A stretch of 64,000 bases of DNA from Marinobacter koreensis (GTDB lineage Bacteria; Pseudomonadota; Gammaproteobacteria; Pseudomonadales; Oleiphilaceae), in the NCBI RefSeq assembly GCF_023156285.1, contig NZ_JAKZAJ010000004.1, forward strand, positions 465,064 through 529,063. The letters run 5' to 3'. Below, piece by piece: positions 29,640 through 37,034 of the stretch (positions within the stretch are counted from its first letter, which is position 1; each line of letters begins with the position of its first letter). The notes beneath the pieces were generated by a model. It saw only the letters and a list, made by a program, of their open reading frames with translations. It had not been told where the DNA came from and made no database searches. A program made the translations under genes and the position numbers.

Positions 29640-31283
29640 GCGGAATTTCCGGATCAGGTGGTCGGTGGAACTGTCGCCGGCGGAGCTGATTGCGTCCTGG
29701 CTGAGCAGTTTCGGGAGGATGCTTTTCCCGAGCTGTTTTCCCAGTTCCACGCCCCACTGATCGAACGGATCCACATTCCAGACCACACCCTGCACGAAGG
29801 TCCGGTGTTCATACAGTGCGATCAGGGCACCCACGGTCTCCGGTGAAACCGTTTCCATGGTCAGCGTGTTGCTGGGTTTATTGCCCGGTATGGCCTTGTG
29901 CGGCGCAAGTTGCCGGGCCACTTCTTCCGTAACGCCTTCCTGTAGCAGTTCCTGTCTCGCTTCATCGAGCGTCTTGCCCGCCATCATGGCCCGGGACTGG
30001 CTGAGGCAGTTGGCGAACAGCTCCGCGTGGTGGGTCGCCACCGGGTTGTGGGTGGTCAGGGGGATAATGAAGTCCGCCGGTATCAGCCGGGTGCCCTGAT
30101 GGATCAACTGGTGGTAGGCGTGTTGGCCATTGGAACCGACGCCGCCCCAGATGACCGGGCCGGTCTGGTAATCCAGGGAGGCACCGGATTCGGTCACACT
30201 CTTGCCGTTGCTTTCCATATCCAGTTGCTGAAGATGGTCCGGCAGGCTGCGGAGGTAGTGGTCGTAGGGCAGGATCGCATGGGTTTCGGCCTGCCAGAAG
30301 TTGTTGTACCAGACGCTTAACAGGCCCATGATGACCGGCAGGTTGCGCTCAAGGGGCGCGTCCCGGAAGTGACGATCCATGGCGTGGGCGCCTGCGAGCA
30401 GGCTTCGGAAATGATCCATGCCGATGGTCAGGGCAATAGGAAGGCCGATGGCCGACCACAGGGAGTAGCGTCCGCCAACCCAGTCCCACATCGGGAAAAC
30501 GTTATCCGCTTCGATACCGAAGCTCTCCGCCGCAGGTACGTTCGCAGTCACCGCTACGAAGTGGCTGGCGATGCTGGCTTCGTCGCCACCGTTATCCAGG
30601 AACCACTGTCGGGCTACCTTGCTGTTTTCCAGGGTTTCCTGGGTCCGGAACGATTTGGACTGGATCAGGAAAAGGGTGGTTTCGGGGTTCAGGCGTTTCA
30701 GCGTTTCGCAAACATCGGTGCCGTCGATGTTGGCAACGTAGTGGCAGCTGATGGCGCCGTTCCAGTAGGGTTGCAACGCTTCAACCACCAGCTTGGGCCC
30801 CAGGTAGGAGCCGCCGATGCCAATGCTGACGACGTCGGTAAAGGTCTTGCCGGTGAAGCCGGTCCGGCTTTGGTCCAGAACGCTGTTGACGAACACCTCC
30901 ATGCGGTCCAGCGTGTTCTGCACTTCCTTCACCACATCCACGCCATCTACCAGGATCTGTTCGCCGCCGGGGTGTCTCAGGGCAGTGTGCAGTGCGGGTC
31001 TGCCTTCGGTGGTGTTGACCTTCCTGCCTTCCAGCAGATCCGTCCTGCGTTCCTCCAGCCAACGCTGCCGGGCCAGCGATATCAGCGCGGCGAGGGTCTC
31101 ATCGGTGATCAGGTTCTTGGAAAAGTCCAGAGCCAGCCCGGCACCTTCAATGCAGTACCGGTTGCTGCGTTCCGGATCACTGGCGAACAGTGATCTCATG
31201 GACGTTTTTTTCAGGGAGTCCCGTTGCTCGGCCAATGCCCGCCATTCGGGCGTCGAAGTCAGTCCTGGTGGCTGGTCGGGCAT
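29622..31283 (-). CDS. pgi: Glucose-6-phosphate isomerase
   Basis: A 553-residue phosphoglucose isomerase interconverting glucose-6-phosphate and fructose-6-phosphate. Recognisable are VSIGIGGSYLGPKL near 160, the family signature in the sugar-phosphate-binding segment QSKSFRTQET, VIWGGVGSNGQHAYHQL with catalytic residues near 380, and the C-terminal VWNVDPFDQWGVELGK. Full length. It is the last gene of the pcnB-folK-panB-panC-pgi order known from Pseudomonas, 29 bases after panC. Confidence 0.97.
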   Translation of the reverse strand: MPDQPPGLTSTPEWRALAEQRDSLKKTSMRSLFASDPERSNRYCIEGAGLALDFSKNLITDETLAALISLARQRWLEERRTDLLEGRKVNTTEGRPALHTALRHPGGEQILVDGVDVVKEVQNTLDRMEVFVNSVLDQSRTGFTGKTFTDVVSIGIGGSYLGPKLVVEALQPYWNGAISCHYVANIDGTDVCETLKRLNPETTLFLIQSKSFRTQETLENSKVARQWFLDNGGDEASIASHFVAVTANVPAAESFGIEADNVFPMWDWVGGRYSLWSAIGLPIALTIGMDHFRSLLAGAHAMDRHFRDAPLERNLPVIMGLLSVWYNNFWQAETHAILPYDHYLRSLPDHLQQLDMESNGKSVTESGASLDYQTGPVIWGGVGSNGQHAYHQLIHQGTRLIPADFIIPLTTHNPVATHHAELFANCLSQSRAMMAGKTLDEARQELLQEGVTEEVARQLAPHKAIPGNKPSNTLTMETVSPETVGALIALYEHRTFVQGVVWNVDPFDQWGVELGKQLGKSILPKLLSQDAISSAGDSSTDHLIRKFRSANGL

Positions 31284-31312
31284 CGCAGAGTCCTTTTCTG
31301 TCGGTGGTTGTC

Positions 31313-32161
31313 TTAACGGGATACGGACAGGTTGTCGATCAGGCGGGTGGTGCCAAGAAAGGCTGCCACCAGCAAGGTCAGATCACGGTCACCGTCGGTC
31401 GCCGGTTTGAGGGTGAGGCTGTTTACGATATTAAAGTAGTCCGGTCGTAATCCAGCCTCGCTCAGCGCCTGTTCGGCTTCTTTTTCCAGGGCACGGAAAT
31501 CCGTGTGTCCATTGGCCAGCTTTTCCGCGGTGGTCGTGAGTGTCCGGTATACCGCGGGCGCAATGGCACGCTCCTGTTCATTGAGATAGCCGTTGCGGGA
31601 GCTTTTCGCAAGCCCATCCTCCTCGCGCACCGTCGGGGCGCCTAGGATTTCAACCGGAACCATCAGATCGCGGACCATTTTCCGGATCACCGCCAGTTGC
31701 TGGTAATCCTTCTCGCCAAAGACGGCAAGGTCAGGCTGGACCATGTTGAACAACATGGTAACCACCGTGGCGACACCCTCGAAATGGCCCGGCCGGCTTG
31801 CGCCACAATGGCCATCGCTGACTTCAGGAACCACCACCCGTGTCTGCTGGGCCAGGCCCTCCGGGTAGATTTCCTCGGCCGATGGCGCGAAAACCAGCGT
31901 GTTGCCCGCGGCTTCAAGCTGCTCCTGGTCTTCTGCCAGGGTCCGGGGATAGGTGGCCAGGTCTTCATTGGCACCAAACTGCATGGGATTGACAAAAATA
32001 CTGGTGACAACAATATCGGCAGACTCGACCGCTTTACGCACCAGGGATATGTGTCCCTCGTGGAGATTGCCCATGGTCGGTACCAGGCCGATGGTCTTGC
32101 CCTGCCGGCGATAGCCGCGGAGGATGGTCCGGAGTTCCTTGAGGGAGTGTATGGTTCTCAT
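31313..32161 (-). CDS. panC: Pantothenate synthetase
   Basis: A 282-residue PanC that condenses pantoate with beta-alanine using ATP, the last step of pantothenate synthesis. The nucleotidyltransferase signature [13 protein letters not shown] is at about residues 25-37, KDYQQLAVI follows near 155 and [10 protein letters not shown] near 183. Its ATG overlaps the panB stop by 4 bases, indicating translational coupling within the pan operon. Confidence 0.97.
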   Translation of the reverse strand: MRTIHSLKELRTILRGYRRQGKTIGLVPTMGNLHEGHISLVRKAVESADIVVTSIFVNPMQFGANEDLATYPRTLAEDQEQLEAAGNTLVFAPSAEEIYPEGLAQQTRVVVPEVSDGHCGASRPGHFEGVATVVTMLFNMVQPDLAVFGEKDYQQLAVIRKMVRDLMVPVEILGAPTVREEDGLAKSSRNGYLNEQERAIAPAVYRTLTTTAEKLANGHTDFRALEKEAEQALSEAGLRPDYFNIVNSLTLKPATDGDRDLTLLVAAFLGTTRLIDNLSVSR

Positions 32162-32952
32162 GCCTTGAACGTATGCTCCTCGGCCGGGAATGTGCGGTTA
32201 CGTACCTGTTCAACGTAAGCCTTGATGGCATTCTGCACGGAATCGGTCTCCGCCAGGAAGTTTTTAACAAAGCGCGGTTTGCGGCCCGTGGTCAGCCCCA
32301 GCATATCGTGAACAACGAGGACCTGGCCGTCGGTGTCAGCACCGGCACCGATGCCGATGACCGGCGCACGGACGGCCTGGGTGATGCGGGCCGCCAGGGG
32401 CGCGGGCACACACTCCAGCAGAATGACGTCCGCGCCGGCCTCGACGAGCTCACAGGCGTGTTCGATCATCAGCTCAGCGGCTTTCTCGTCCCGACCCTGA
32501 ACCTTGTAGCCGCCAAATTTGTTGACGAACTGTGGTGTCAGCCCCAGATGCGCGCATACCGGCACCCCCCGCTCGCTCAGGGCCTCGATGGTGTCTTTCA
32601 TCCAGTCGGTGCCTTCCAGCTTCACCATGTGCGCGCCGGCCCTCATCAGTTCGGCTGCATTCTCCAGGGCGGCCTCAACCGTGCCGTAAGACATGAACGG
32701 CATGTCCGCCATGATCAGGGAGCCGCGGTTGCCTTTGGCCACGCAGCTGGTGTGATACACGATCTCATCCATGGTGACGGGCAGGGTGCTATCGTTACCC
32801 TGAAGCACCATTCCCAGGGAATCGCCGATCAGGATGACATCGACACCCGCTTCGCTGACGATCTGGGCGAAGGTTGCGTCATAGGAGGTCAGGGCCGAGA
32901 AGGCTTCGCCTTTCTGCTTGTATTCCCGCAGGGTATTGATAGTAACAGCCAT
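32158..32952 (-). CDS. panB: 3-methyl-2-oxobutanoate hydroxymethyltransferase
   Basis: A 264-residue PanB that forms ketopantoate from 2-oxoisovalerate and methylene-tetrahydrofolate. The start [29 protein letters not shown] is typical, followed by [22 protein letters not shown] near 133-155 and the metal/substrate residues of the TIM barrel. It is coupled to panC downstream and lies 129 bases after folK, so an additional promoter may sit in that gap. Confidence 0.97.
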   Translation of the reverse strand: MAVTINTLREYKQKGEAFSALTSYDATFAQIVSEAGVDVILIGDSLGMVLQGNDSTLPVTMDEIVYHTSCVAKGNRGSLIMADMPFMSYGTVEAALENAAELMRAGAHMVKLEGTDWMKDTIEALSERGVPVCAHLGLTPQFVNKFGGYKVQGRDEKAAELMIEHACELVEAGADVILLECVPAPLAARITQAVRAPVIGIGAGADTDGQVLVVHDMLGLTTGRKPRFVKNFLAETDSVQNAIKAYVEQVRNRTFPAEEHTFKA

Positions 32953-33081
32953 AGGATCCTTGCCTTTTGGGTGGATGAGTGTGGACTGTGCCGGGGTTCG
33001 GCTTCAGGTGTTAAGGGTAATCCGGGGGTATGTTCGAGGCAATAGTACCACGCTGTGGGCCGGTGCGGATGGCCCGGGCGT

Positions 33082-33594
33082 TCAGTCAATCAATCCGGGG
33101 TGCCGTGGCCTTGGCGGCAGTTTGCGAAGATTGTTGTCCGGGCAGAGACGGCGCAGGGTGGCAATCGATTCCCCGTCCGGCAGGATCAGGTCCGGCTTCA
33201 AATCCAGAAGCGGCTGGAGCGCAAAGTCCCGGTTCCGGAGTTCCCGGTGGGGCACGGTCAGGCGTTCGTCGCCAAGGGTTTGCTCTCCAAACACGAGAAT
33301 ATCCAGGTCCAGGGTTCTTGGTCCCCAGTGCCTGAGGCGTTCTCGGCCGTGGGCCTGTTCGATTGCCTGCAGGTGGTCCAGTAATTCATGGGCGGTCAGG
33401 TCGGTACGGAGCCAGACTGCGCCATTGACGAAGTCCGGCTGATCCTGGGGCCCAACCGGACGACTGGCATAAAAGGCAGACTGGGCCACCAGCGTTGTCT
33501 GGGGGAGTTGGGCCAGTTCTGACACAGCCAGCGCAAGCTGGGCCGTTGGGTCCTCCAGGTTGCTGCCAAGGCCAATAAAGGCATCCGTGCTCAT
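33082..33594 (-). CDS. folK: 2-amino-4-hydroxy-6-hydroxymethyldihydropteridine pyrophosphokinase
   Basis: A 170-residue FolK with all classical motifs: FIGLGSNLEDP at the N-terminus, ASRPVGPQDQPDFVNGAV, then RLRHWGPRTLDLDILVFGE near 85-103 and VPHRELRNRDFALQPL. It adds pyrophosphate to hydroxymethyl-dihydropterin in folate synthesis. Its ATG overlaps the pcnB stop by 4 bases. Because its signature is complete, this copy rather than the folB-linked paralogue is the likely main enzyme. Confidence 0.95.
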   Translation of the reverse strand: MSTDAFIGLGSNLEDPTAQLALAVSELAQLPQTTLVAQSAFYASRPVGPQDQPDFVNGAVWLRTDLTAHELLDHLQAIEQAHGRERLRHWGPRTLDLDILVFGEQTLGDERLTVPHRELRNRDFALQPLLDLKPDLILPDGESIATLRRLCPDNNLRKLPPRPRHPGLID

Positions 33595-34955
33595 TGGGGC
33601 GACTGACGCTTGACCGGTTTCCGGCGACGCCGCCGCTTCTTGGGCGCGTCTGTGCTCAGTTGGGACAGCATTCGTTCCTGGCCCCGTTCATCGGCCTGCT
33701 GGAACTCGGTCCACCATTGCCCCAGTCCCGGTTCCAGTTCGCCCGCCGCTTCGCGCACGAGCAGGAAGTCGTAGGCGGCACGAAAGCGTGGATGCGTCAT
33801 GGTGGCAAACGCCCGCTTTCCCTGTCGGCGGGGCAGGCGCATCTGGAGTTCCCAGATTTCCTTCATGGGCCCGGAGAAGCGTTTAGGGATAGACGTTGCC
33901 TGGACCTGGCGGCCGATGACCTTGCCGATGGCGCCGTGCAGCGCAGGCTGCACCGGATCGCCGTTGTCCTGCCTACGTTGCCATTCGGCTTGCAGCGCCG
34001 GCCAGAGCATGGCGGCAAACAGGAAGTAGGGGGTTACCGATTTTCCCTGGGCGATTCGGGCATCGGTATTGCGCAGTGCCTGGCGAATCAGTTCATCTGG
34101 CGCGCCGGCATCCAGCGCCCTGGCGGTTTCCGGAAACAGCGGCGCCAACAGACCGTAGTCCCTGAGCAGGTCGTAGGTTTTTTCCCCATGGCCGGCGGAG
34201 AACAGTTTCAGCACTTCGTCGAACAGCCGGGCGGCCGGTATGTGGGTCAGCAGTGGCGCAAGCTCGCGAATGGGGGCTTCGGTCTCGGGTTCGATGTCGA
34301 AATCCAGTTTGGCGGCAAACCGGATCGCCCTGAGCATCCGGACCGGATCCTCACGATACCGGGTTTCCGGGTCGCCAATCAGCCGGATTTGCCGGTTGCG
34401 CAGATCCTCGATGCCATTGGCAAAATCGATGACCGTGAAGTCCCGGATGCAGTAGTAGAGCGCGTTTACCGTGAAATCCCGGCGCAGCGCATCTTCCTCC
34501 TGGGAGCCGTACACGTTGTCTCGCAGCAAGAGGCCATGTTCGCTGGTCTTGCGATCGTCATCGGCGGAGTCGTTGTCCGCGTCGTTGGCGTTGCCGCGGA
34601 ACGTGGTCACCTCGATGACTTCCCGTCCGAAGACAACGTGGACGATTCGGAAGCGGCGCCCGATCAGGCGTGAGTTCCGGAACAGATCGTGTACTTCTTC
34701 GGGAGTGGCGTTGGTGGCAATGTCGAAGTCTTTGGGTTTGCCACCGAGGAGAATGTCCCGGACGCCGCCGCCAACGAGGTAGGCCTCGAAGCCGGATTTA
34801 TTGAGACGGTGCAGGACTTTCTTTGCGGGTTCGCTGATCACCGAACGCGACACGGTGTGCTGGTCACGCGGGATTTCCCGTCGCTGGTAAGTGCGGCTTT
34901 TTTTCCGCCCGCCGGGCATGAATGATTTTATTCTGTCGACAAGTCGTTTAGGCAT
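33591..34955 (-). CDS. pcnB: Poly(A) polymerase I
   Basis: A 454-residue PcnB, the polymerase that adds A tails to RNA and promotes decay. The nucleotidyltransferase core has AYLVGGGVRDILLGGKPKDFDIATNATPEEV near 60-90 with the two catalytic aspartates, the second motif VNALYYCIRDFTVIDFANG and the RNA/ATP-binding region (RYREDPVRMLRAIRFA). The C-terminus is basic (KKRRRRRKPVKRQSPQ), as in E. coli. It is preceded by the CrcZ-like RNA gene and its terminator, so it likely has its own promoter in the last 75 bases before the ATG, though none is clear. Confidence 0.96.
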   Translation of the reverse strand: MPKRLVDRIKSFMPGGRKKSRTYQRREIPRDQHTVSRSVISEPAKKVLHRLNKSGFEAYLVGGGVRDILLGGKPKDFDIATNATPEEVHDLFRNSRLIGRRFRIVHVVFGREVIEVTTFRGNANDADNDSADDDRKTSEHGLLLRDNVYGSQEEDALRRDFTVNALYYCIRDFTVIDFANGIEDLRNRQIRLIGDPETRYREDPVRMLRAIRFAAKLDFDIEPETEAPIRELAPLLTHIPAARLFDEVLKLFSAGHGEKTYDLLRDYGLLAPLFPETARALDAGAPDELIRQALRNTDARIAQGKSVTPYFLFAAMLWPALQAEWQRRQDNGDPVQPALHGAIGKVIGRQVQATSIPKRFSGPMKEIWELQMRLPRRQGKRAFATMTHPRFRAAYDFLLVREAAGELEPGLGQWWTEFQQADERGQERMLSQLSTDAPKKRRRRRKPVKRQSPQ

Positions 34956-34980
34956 TGAAATCCGTATTTGCGGTGAGCAA

Positions 34981-34999
34981 AAACCGAGAGTTTAACGGT
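34981..34999 (-). terminator. Weak hairpin before pcnB
   Basis: ACCG/CGGT arms with a 9-base loop and a short T stretch on the minus strand. It may back up the terminator at 35034 or be fortuitous. Confidence 0.25.
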
Positions 35000-35028
35000 T
35001 TGGGCAGGATTTGCACACGCCAGATAAT

Positions 35029-35412
35029 CAAAAGGCGGATCCGTTTTCACGAATCCGCCCTGAAAGCGTTGACGATCTGCATTGTTTTTATTGTTGCCGG
35101 GATTTTTCTTCGTTTTTGTACCCCACTGTCAGTCTCCAAACCCGGAGACGATCAGGAGTGCAAACGGAAAGCTTTGAATACACAGAGCGGTCAGGAGCAA
35201 CGAGGGAGTCGGGAGCAGATGCAGCGTCGGCTTTCAGCGATTCTTCTCTACATCTACAACTCACACGTGCAAAGGGACCACTAAAAAGCAAAGTACCCAA
35301 AACACTCAGTTCGCTTACGTTCTATTTTTGTTTTTGTTGCTGAACGTTTTCCTGCAGCTTTTTGTTCTTGTTTTGACGCTGCGTTTGCCACTGTTGTTTT
35401 TGTTGTTGTGCG
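35029..35412 (-). ncRNA. crcZ: CrcZ-like small RNA (catabolite repression decoy)
   Basis: About 384 bases between cbrB and pcnB, the same place as crcZ in Pseudomonas, where the RNA of about 407 bases binds Hfq/Crc and relieves catabolite repression. On the minus strand a sigma-54 promoter stands 12 bases before the predicted 5' end, and the RNA starts with CA repeats. Five A-rich CA motifs are seen at 35391-35409, 35358-35375, 35322-35340, 35101-35120 and 35080-35096, of the form ACAACAACAAAAACAACAG. An 11-bp GAAA-looped terminator ends it. No protein-coding frame in the region has a ribosome binding site or family similarity. The start and end are predicted to within a few bases; the identity rests on position, promoter and motifs together. 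Confidence 0.85.
35030..35059 (-). terminator. Terminator of the CrcZ-like RNA
   Basis: On the minus strand the arms GGCGGATTCGT and ACGGATCCGCC form an 11-bp stem with one U-G pair and a GAAA loop (35034-35059), followed by TTTT (35033-35030). Confidence 0.88.
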
Positions 35413-35422
35413 CCCTATAGAG

Positions 35423-35438
35423 TGCAGAGCTCGTGCCA
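35423..35438 (-). promoter_or_regulatory. Sigma-54 promoter of the CrcZ-like RNA
   Basis: The minus strand reads TGGCACGAGCTCTGCA, against the consensus TGGCACG-N4-TTGCW. The invariant GG (35436-35437) and GC (35424-35425) are exactly 10 bases apart. Transcription is expected near 35411-35413. Confidence 0.85.
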
Positions 35439-35489
35439 GTTTTTGAAAAGTCTTAGTTAACAGTACCTTACGTTTTTGTAGGAAATAAG

Positions 35490-35571
35490 TGTTACCCCGT
35501 ACACGCCGAAACTGTTACCCAGATCACGTTAGCGTCTGATGGAGTGTTACCGTCAGGAACACGGGGTAACA
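35490..35571 (-). promoter_or_regulatory. CbrB-type upstream activating sites
   Basis: An inverted repeat TGTTAC-N15-GTAACA occupies 35545-35571, about 110 bases upstream of the sigma-54 promoter. Two further GTAACA half sites (minus strand) are at 35513-35518 and 35490-35495. TGTTAC/GTAACA palindromes are the sequences reported for CbrB at crcZ promoters in Pseudomonas, and cbrB is the next gene upstream. Confidence 0.75.
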
Positions 35572-35607
35572 ACCGAAACCTGGTTCACAGTTTAGGGCGC
35601 CGGAAAT

Positions 35608-35630
35608 AAAAAAGGCCCCGTGGGGCCTTT
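35608..35630 (-). terminator. cbrB terminator
   Basis: AAAGGCCCC/GGGGCCTTT (35611-35630) with a minimal loop, followed by a T run on the minus strand, 3 bases after the cbrB stop. It separates cbrB from the sRNA gene. Confidence 0.88.
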
Positions 35631-35632
35631 GA

Positions 35633-37027
35633 TTAACTTCCGGCTTTTTTTCGGGGTATGCCCAGCCTTTGGCGTCGCTCCCAGAGGGACTTTCGGCTGA
35701 TGCCAAGCTTTTGCGCCAGCTCGGTTTCGCTCATGCGGTCCTGATTTTCGAGCACGAAATGCTGGAAGTAATCTTCCAGGGACAGATCGCTCGCGGAGTC
35801 CACATCCCGGGTGATTTGCTCATTATTCCCTTCCACCAGGGTTTCCGGGATGTGTTCGTCTCCGCCATCGCTGTCCAGGTCAAGCAGCGAGGGTGAGATG
35901 ACGTCGCCGTCACACAGTATTGTTGCTCGCTCGATGGCATTTTCCAGTTCGCGGACGTTGCCTGGCCAGCGGTGCCGCTCAAGGGCACGCATGGCTTCCG
36001 GACTGAACTGGAGGTTCGGCTTGTTCATGCGCTCGCCCTGCCGCTTGAGGAAGCGACGTGCGAGTCCGAGGATGTCGCTCTGCCGTTCGCGGAGCGGCGG
36101 GATGCGGATCTGCATGACGTTGAGCCGGTAGTAAAGATCTTCCCGGAATTCCCCGGTTCGGGTCATGGCCTTGAGATTGCGGTGCGTGGCCGCAATCATG
36201 CGCACGTTAACTTTCCGGCTCTGGGTTGAACCCACTTTCCGGATTTCACTTTCCTGCAGCACTCTTAACAGTCTTGCCTGGGCCTCCGCTGGCAACTCCC
36301 CGATCTCATCAAGGAACAGGCTGCCGCCATCGGCCGCTTCAATAAGGCCGGTGCGCGCTGACACCGCTCCGGTGAAGGCCCCCTTTTCGTGGCCGAACAG
36401 TTCCGATTCAATCAGGCTTTCGGGAATGGCCGCGCAGTTCACCGAAATCAGGGGTTTTGAGGCCCGGGGACTCAGCAGGTGGAGTGCCCGTGCTGCCAAC
36501 TCCTTCCCTGTGCCGGATTCTCCCTGGATGAGGACGGTAGTCTCGGTCGGTGCCACCTTGCGAATCAGCGTGAAAACCTTCTGCATGGCATCGCAGTGGC
36601 CGAACATGATCTGGCCGGGATCGGATTCCTCAGGGCGGCTGTCGGACGTATCGGAGGCTTCCTGTGCCTGGTCGCCGCTGCCTTTCCTGGCCAGGATGTT
36701 CTCGACCGCGGCGAGCATCTCGTCATGATCAAATGGTTTGGCGATGTATTCCACGGCGCCCATCTTCATGGAGTCCACAGCGGAACGAAGACTGGCATAG
36801 CTGGTCATGATCAGTACCGGCGTGTTGGGGGCCCGGTTGATCAGTTCCGTGCCGGCAGCGCCGGGAAGCCGCAGGTCTGAAATGATCAGGTCGAACTGGT
36901 CCGGATCGTGGCTGTCGGCCTCCTCCACCGAACGGGCGTCGGCCACCTCGTAGCCGGCGTGCTGAAGCAGTTTGCGCACGGCGGAGCGAATGATGTCTTC
37001 ATCTTCTACGATCAGAATGCGGGGCAT
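35633..37027 (-). CDS. cbrB: Sigma-54-dependent response regulator CbrB
   Basis: A 464-residue NtrC-type regulator. The receiver domain has the acidic pocket EDED near 8-11 and the phosphorylated Asp at 51. The central AAA+ domain has Walker A GESGTGKE near 168, GAFTGA near 237 for contact with sigma-54, and the [11 protein letters not shown](ARLLR)-type Walker B region. A Fis-type helix-turn-helix ends the protein (about 420-460, [20 protein letters not shown]). CbrB controls use of carbon and nitrogen sources and activates crcZ in Pseudomonas. It lies 7 bases after cbrA, and its predicted target sites are directly downstream. Confidence 0.94.
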   Translation of the reverse strand: MPRILIVEDEDIIRSAVRKLLQHAGYEVADARSVEEADSHDPDQFDLIISDLRLPGAAGTELINRAPNTPVLIMTSYASLRSAVDSMKMGAVEYIAKPFDHDEMLAAVENILARKGSGDQAQEASDTSDSRPEESDPGQIMFGHCDAMQKVFTLIRKVAPTETTVLIQGESGTGKELAARALHLLSPRASKPLISVNCAAIPESLIESELFGHEKGAFTGAVSARTGLIEAADGGSLFLDEIGELPAEAQARLLRVLQESEIRKVGSTQSRKVNVRMIAATHRNLKAMTRTGEFREDLYYRLNVMQIRIPPLRERQSDILGLARRFLKRQGERMNKPNLQFSPEAMRALERHRWPGNVRELENAIERATILCDGDVISPSLLDLDSDGGDEHIPETLVEGNNEQITRDVDSASDLSLEDYFQHFVLENQDRMSETELAQKLGISRKSLWERRQRLGIPRKKAGS

Positions 37028-37034
37028 AACTCTT

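Noticed and set aside
34955..35343. Two overlapping plus-strand frames of about 110 codons in the cbrB-pcnB gap
   Set aside because: No ribosome binding site, no similarity and low-complexity ends; the region is better explained by the minus-strand CrcZ-like RNA.
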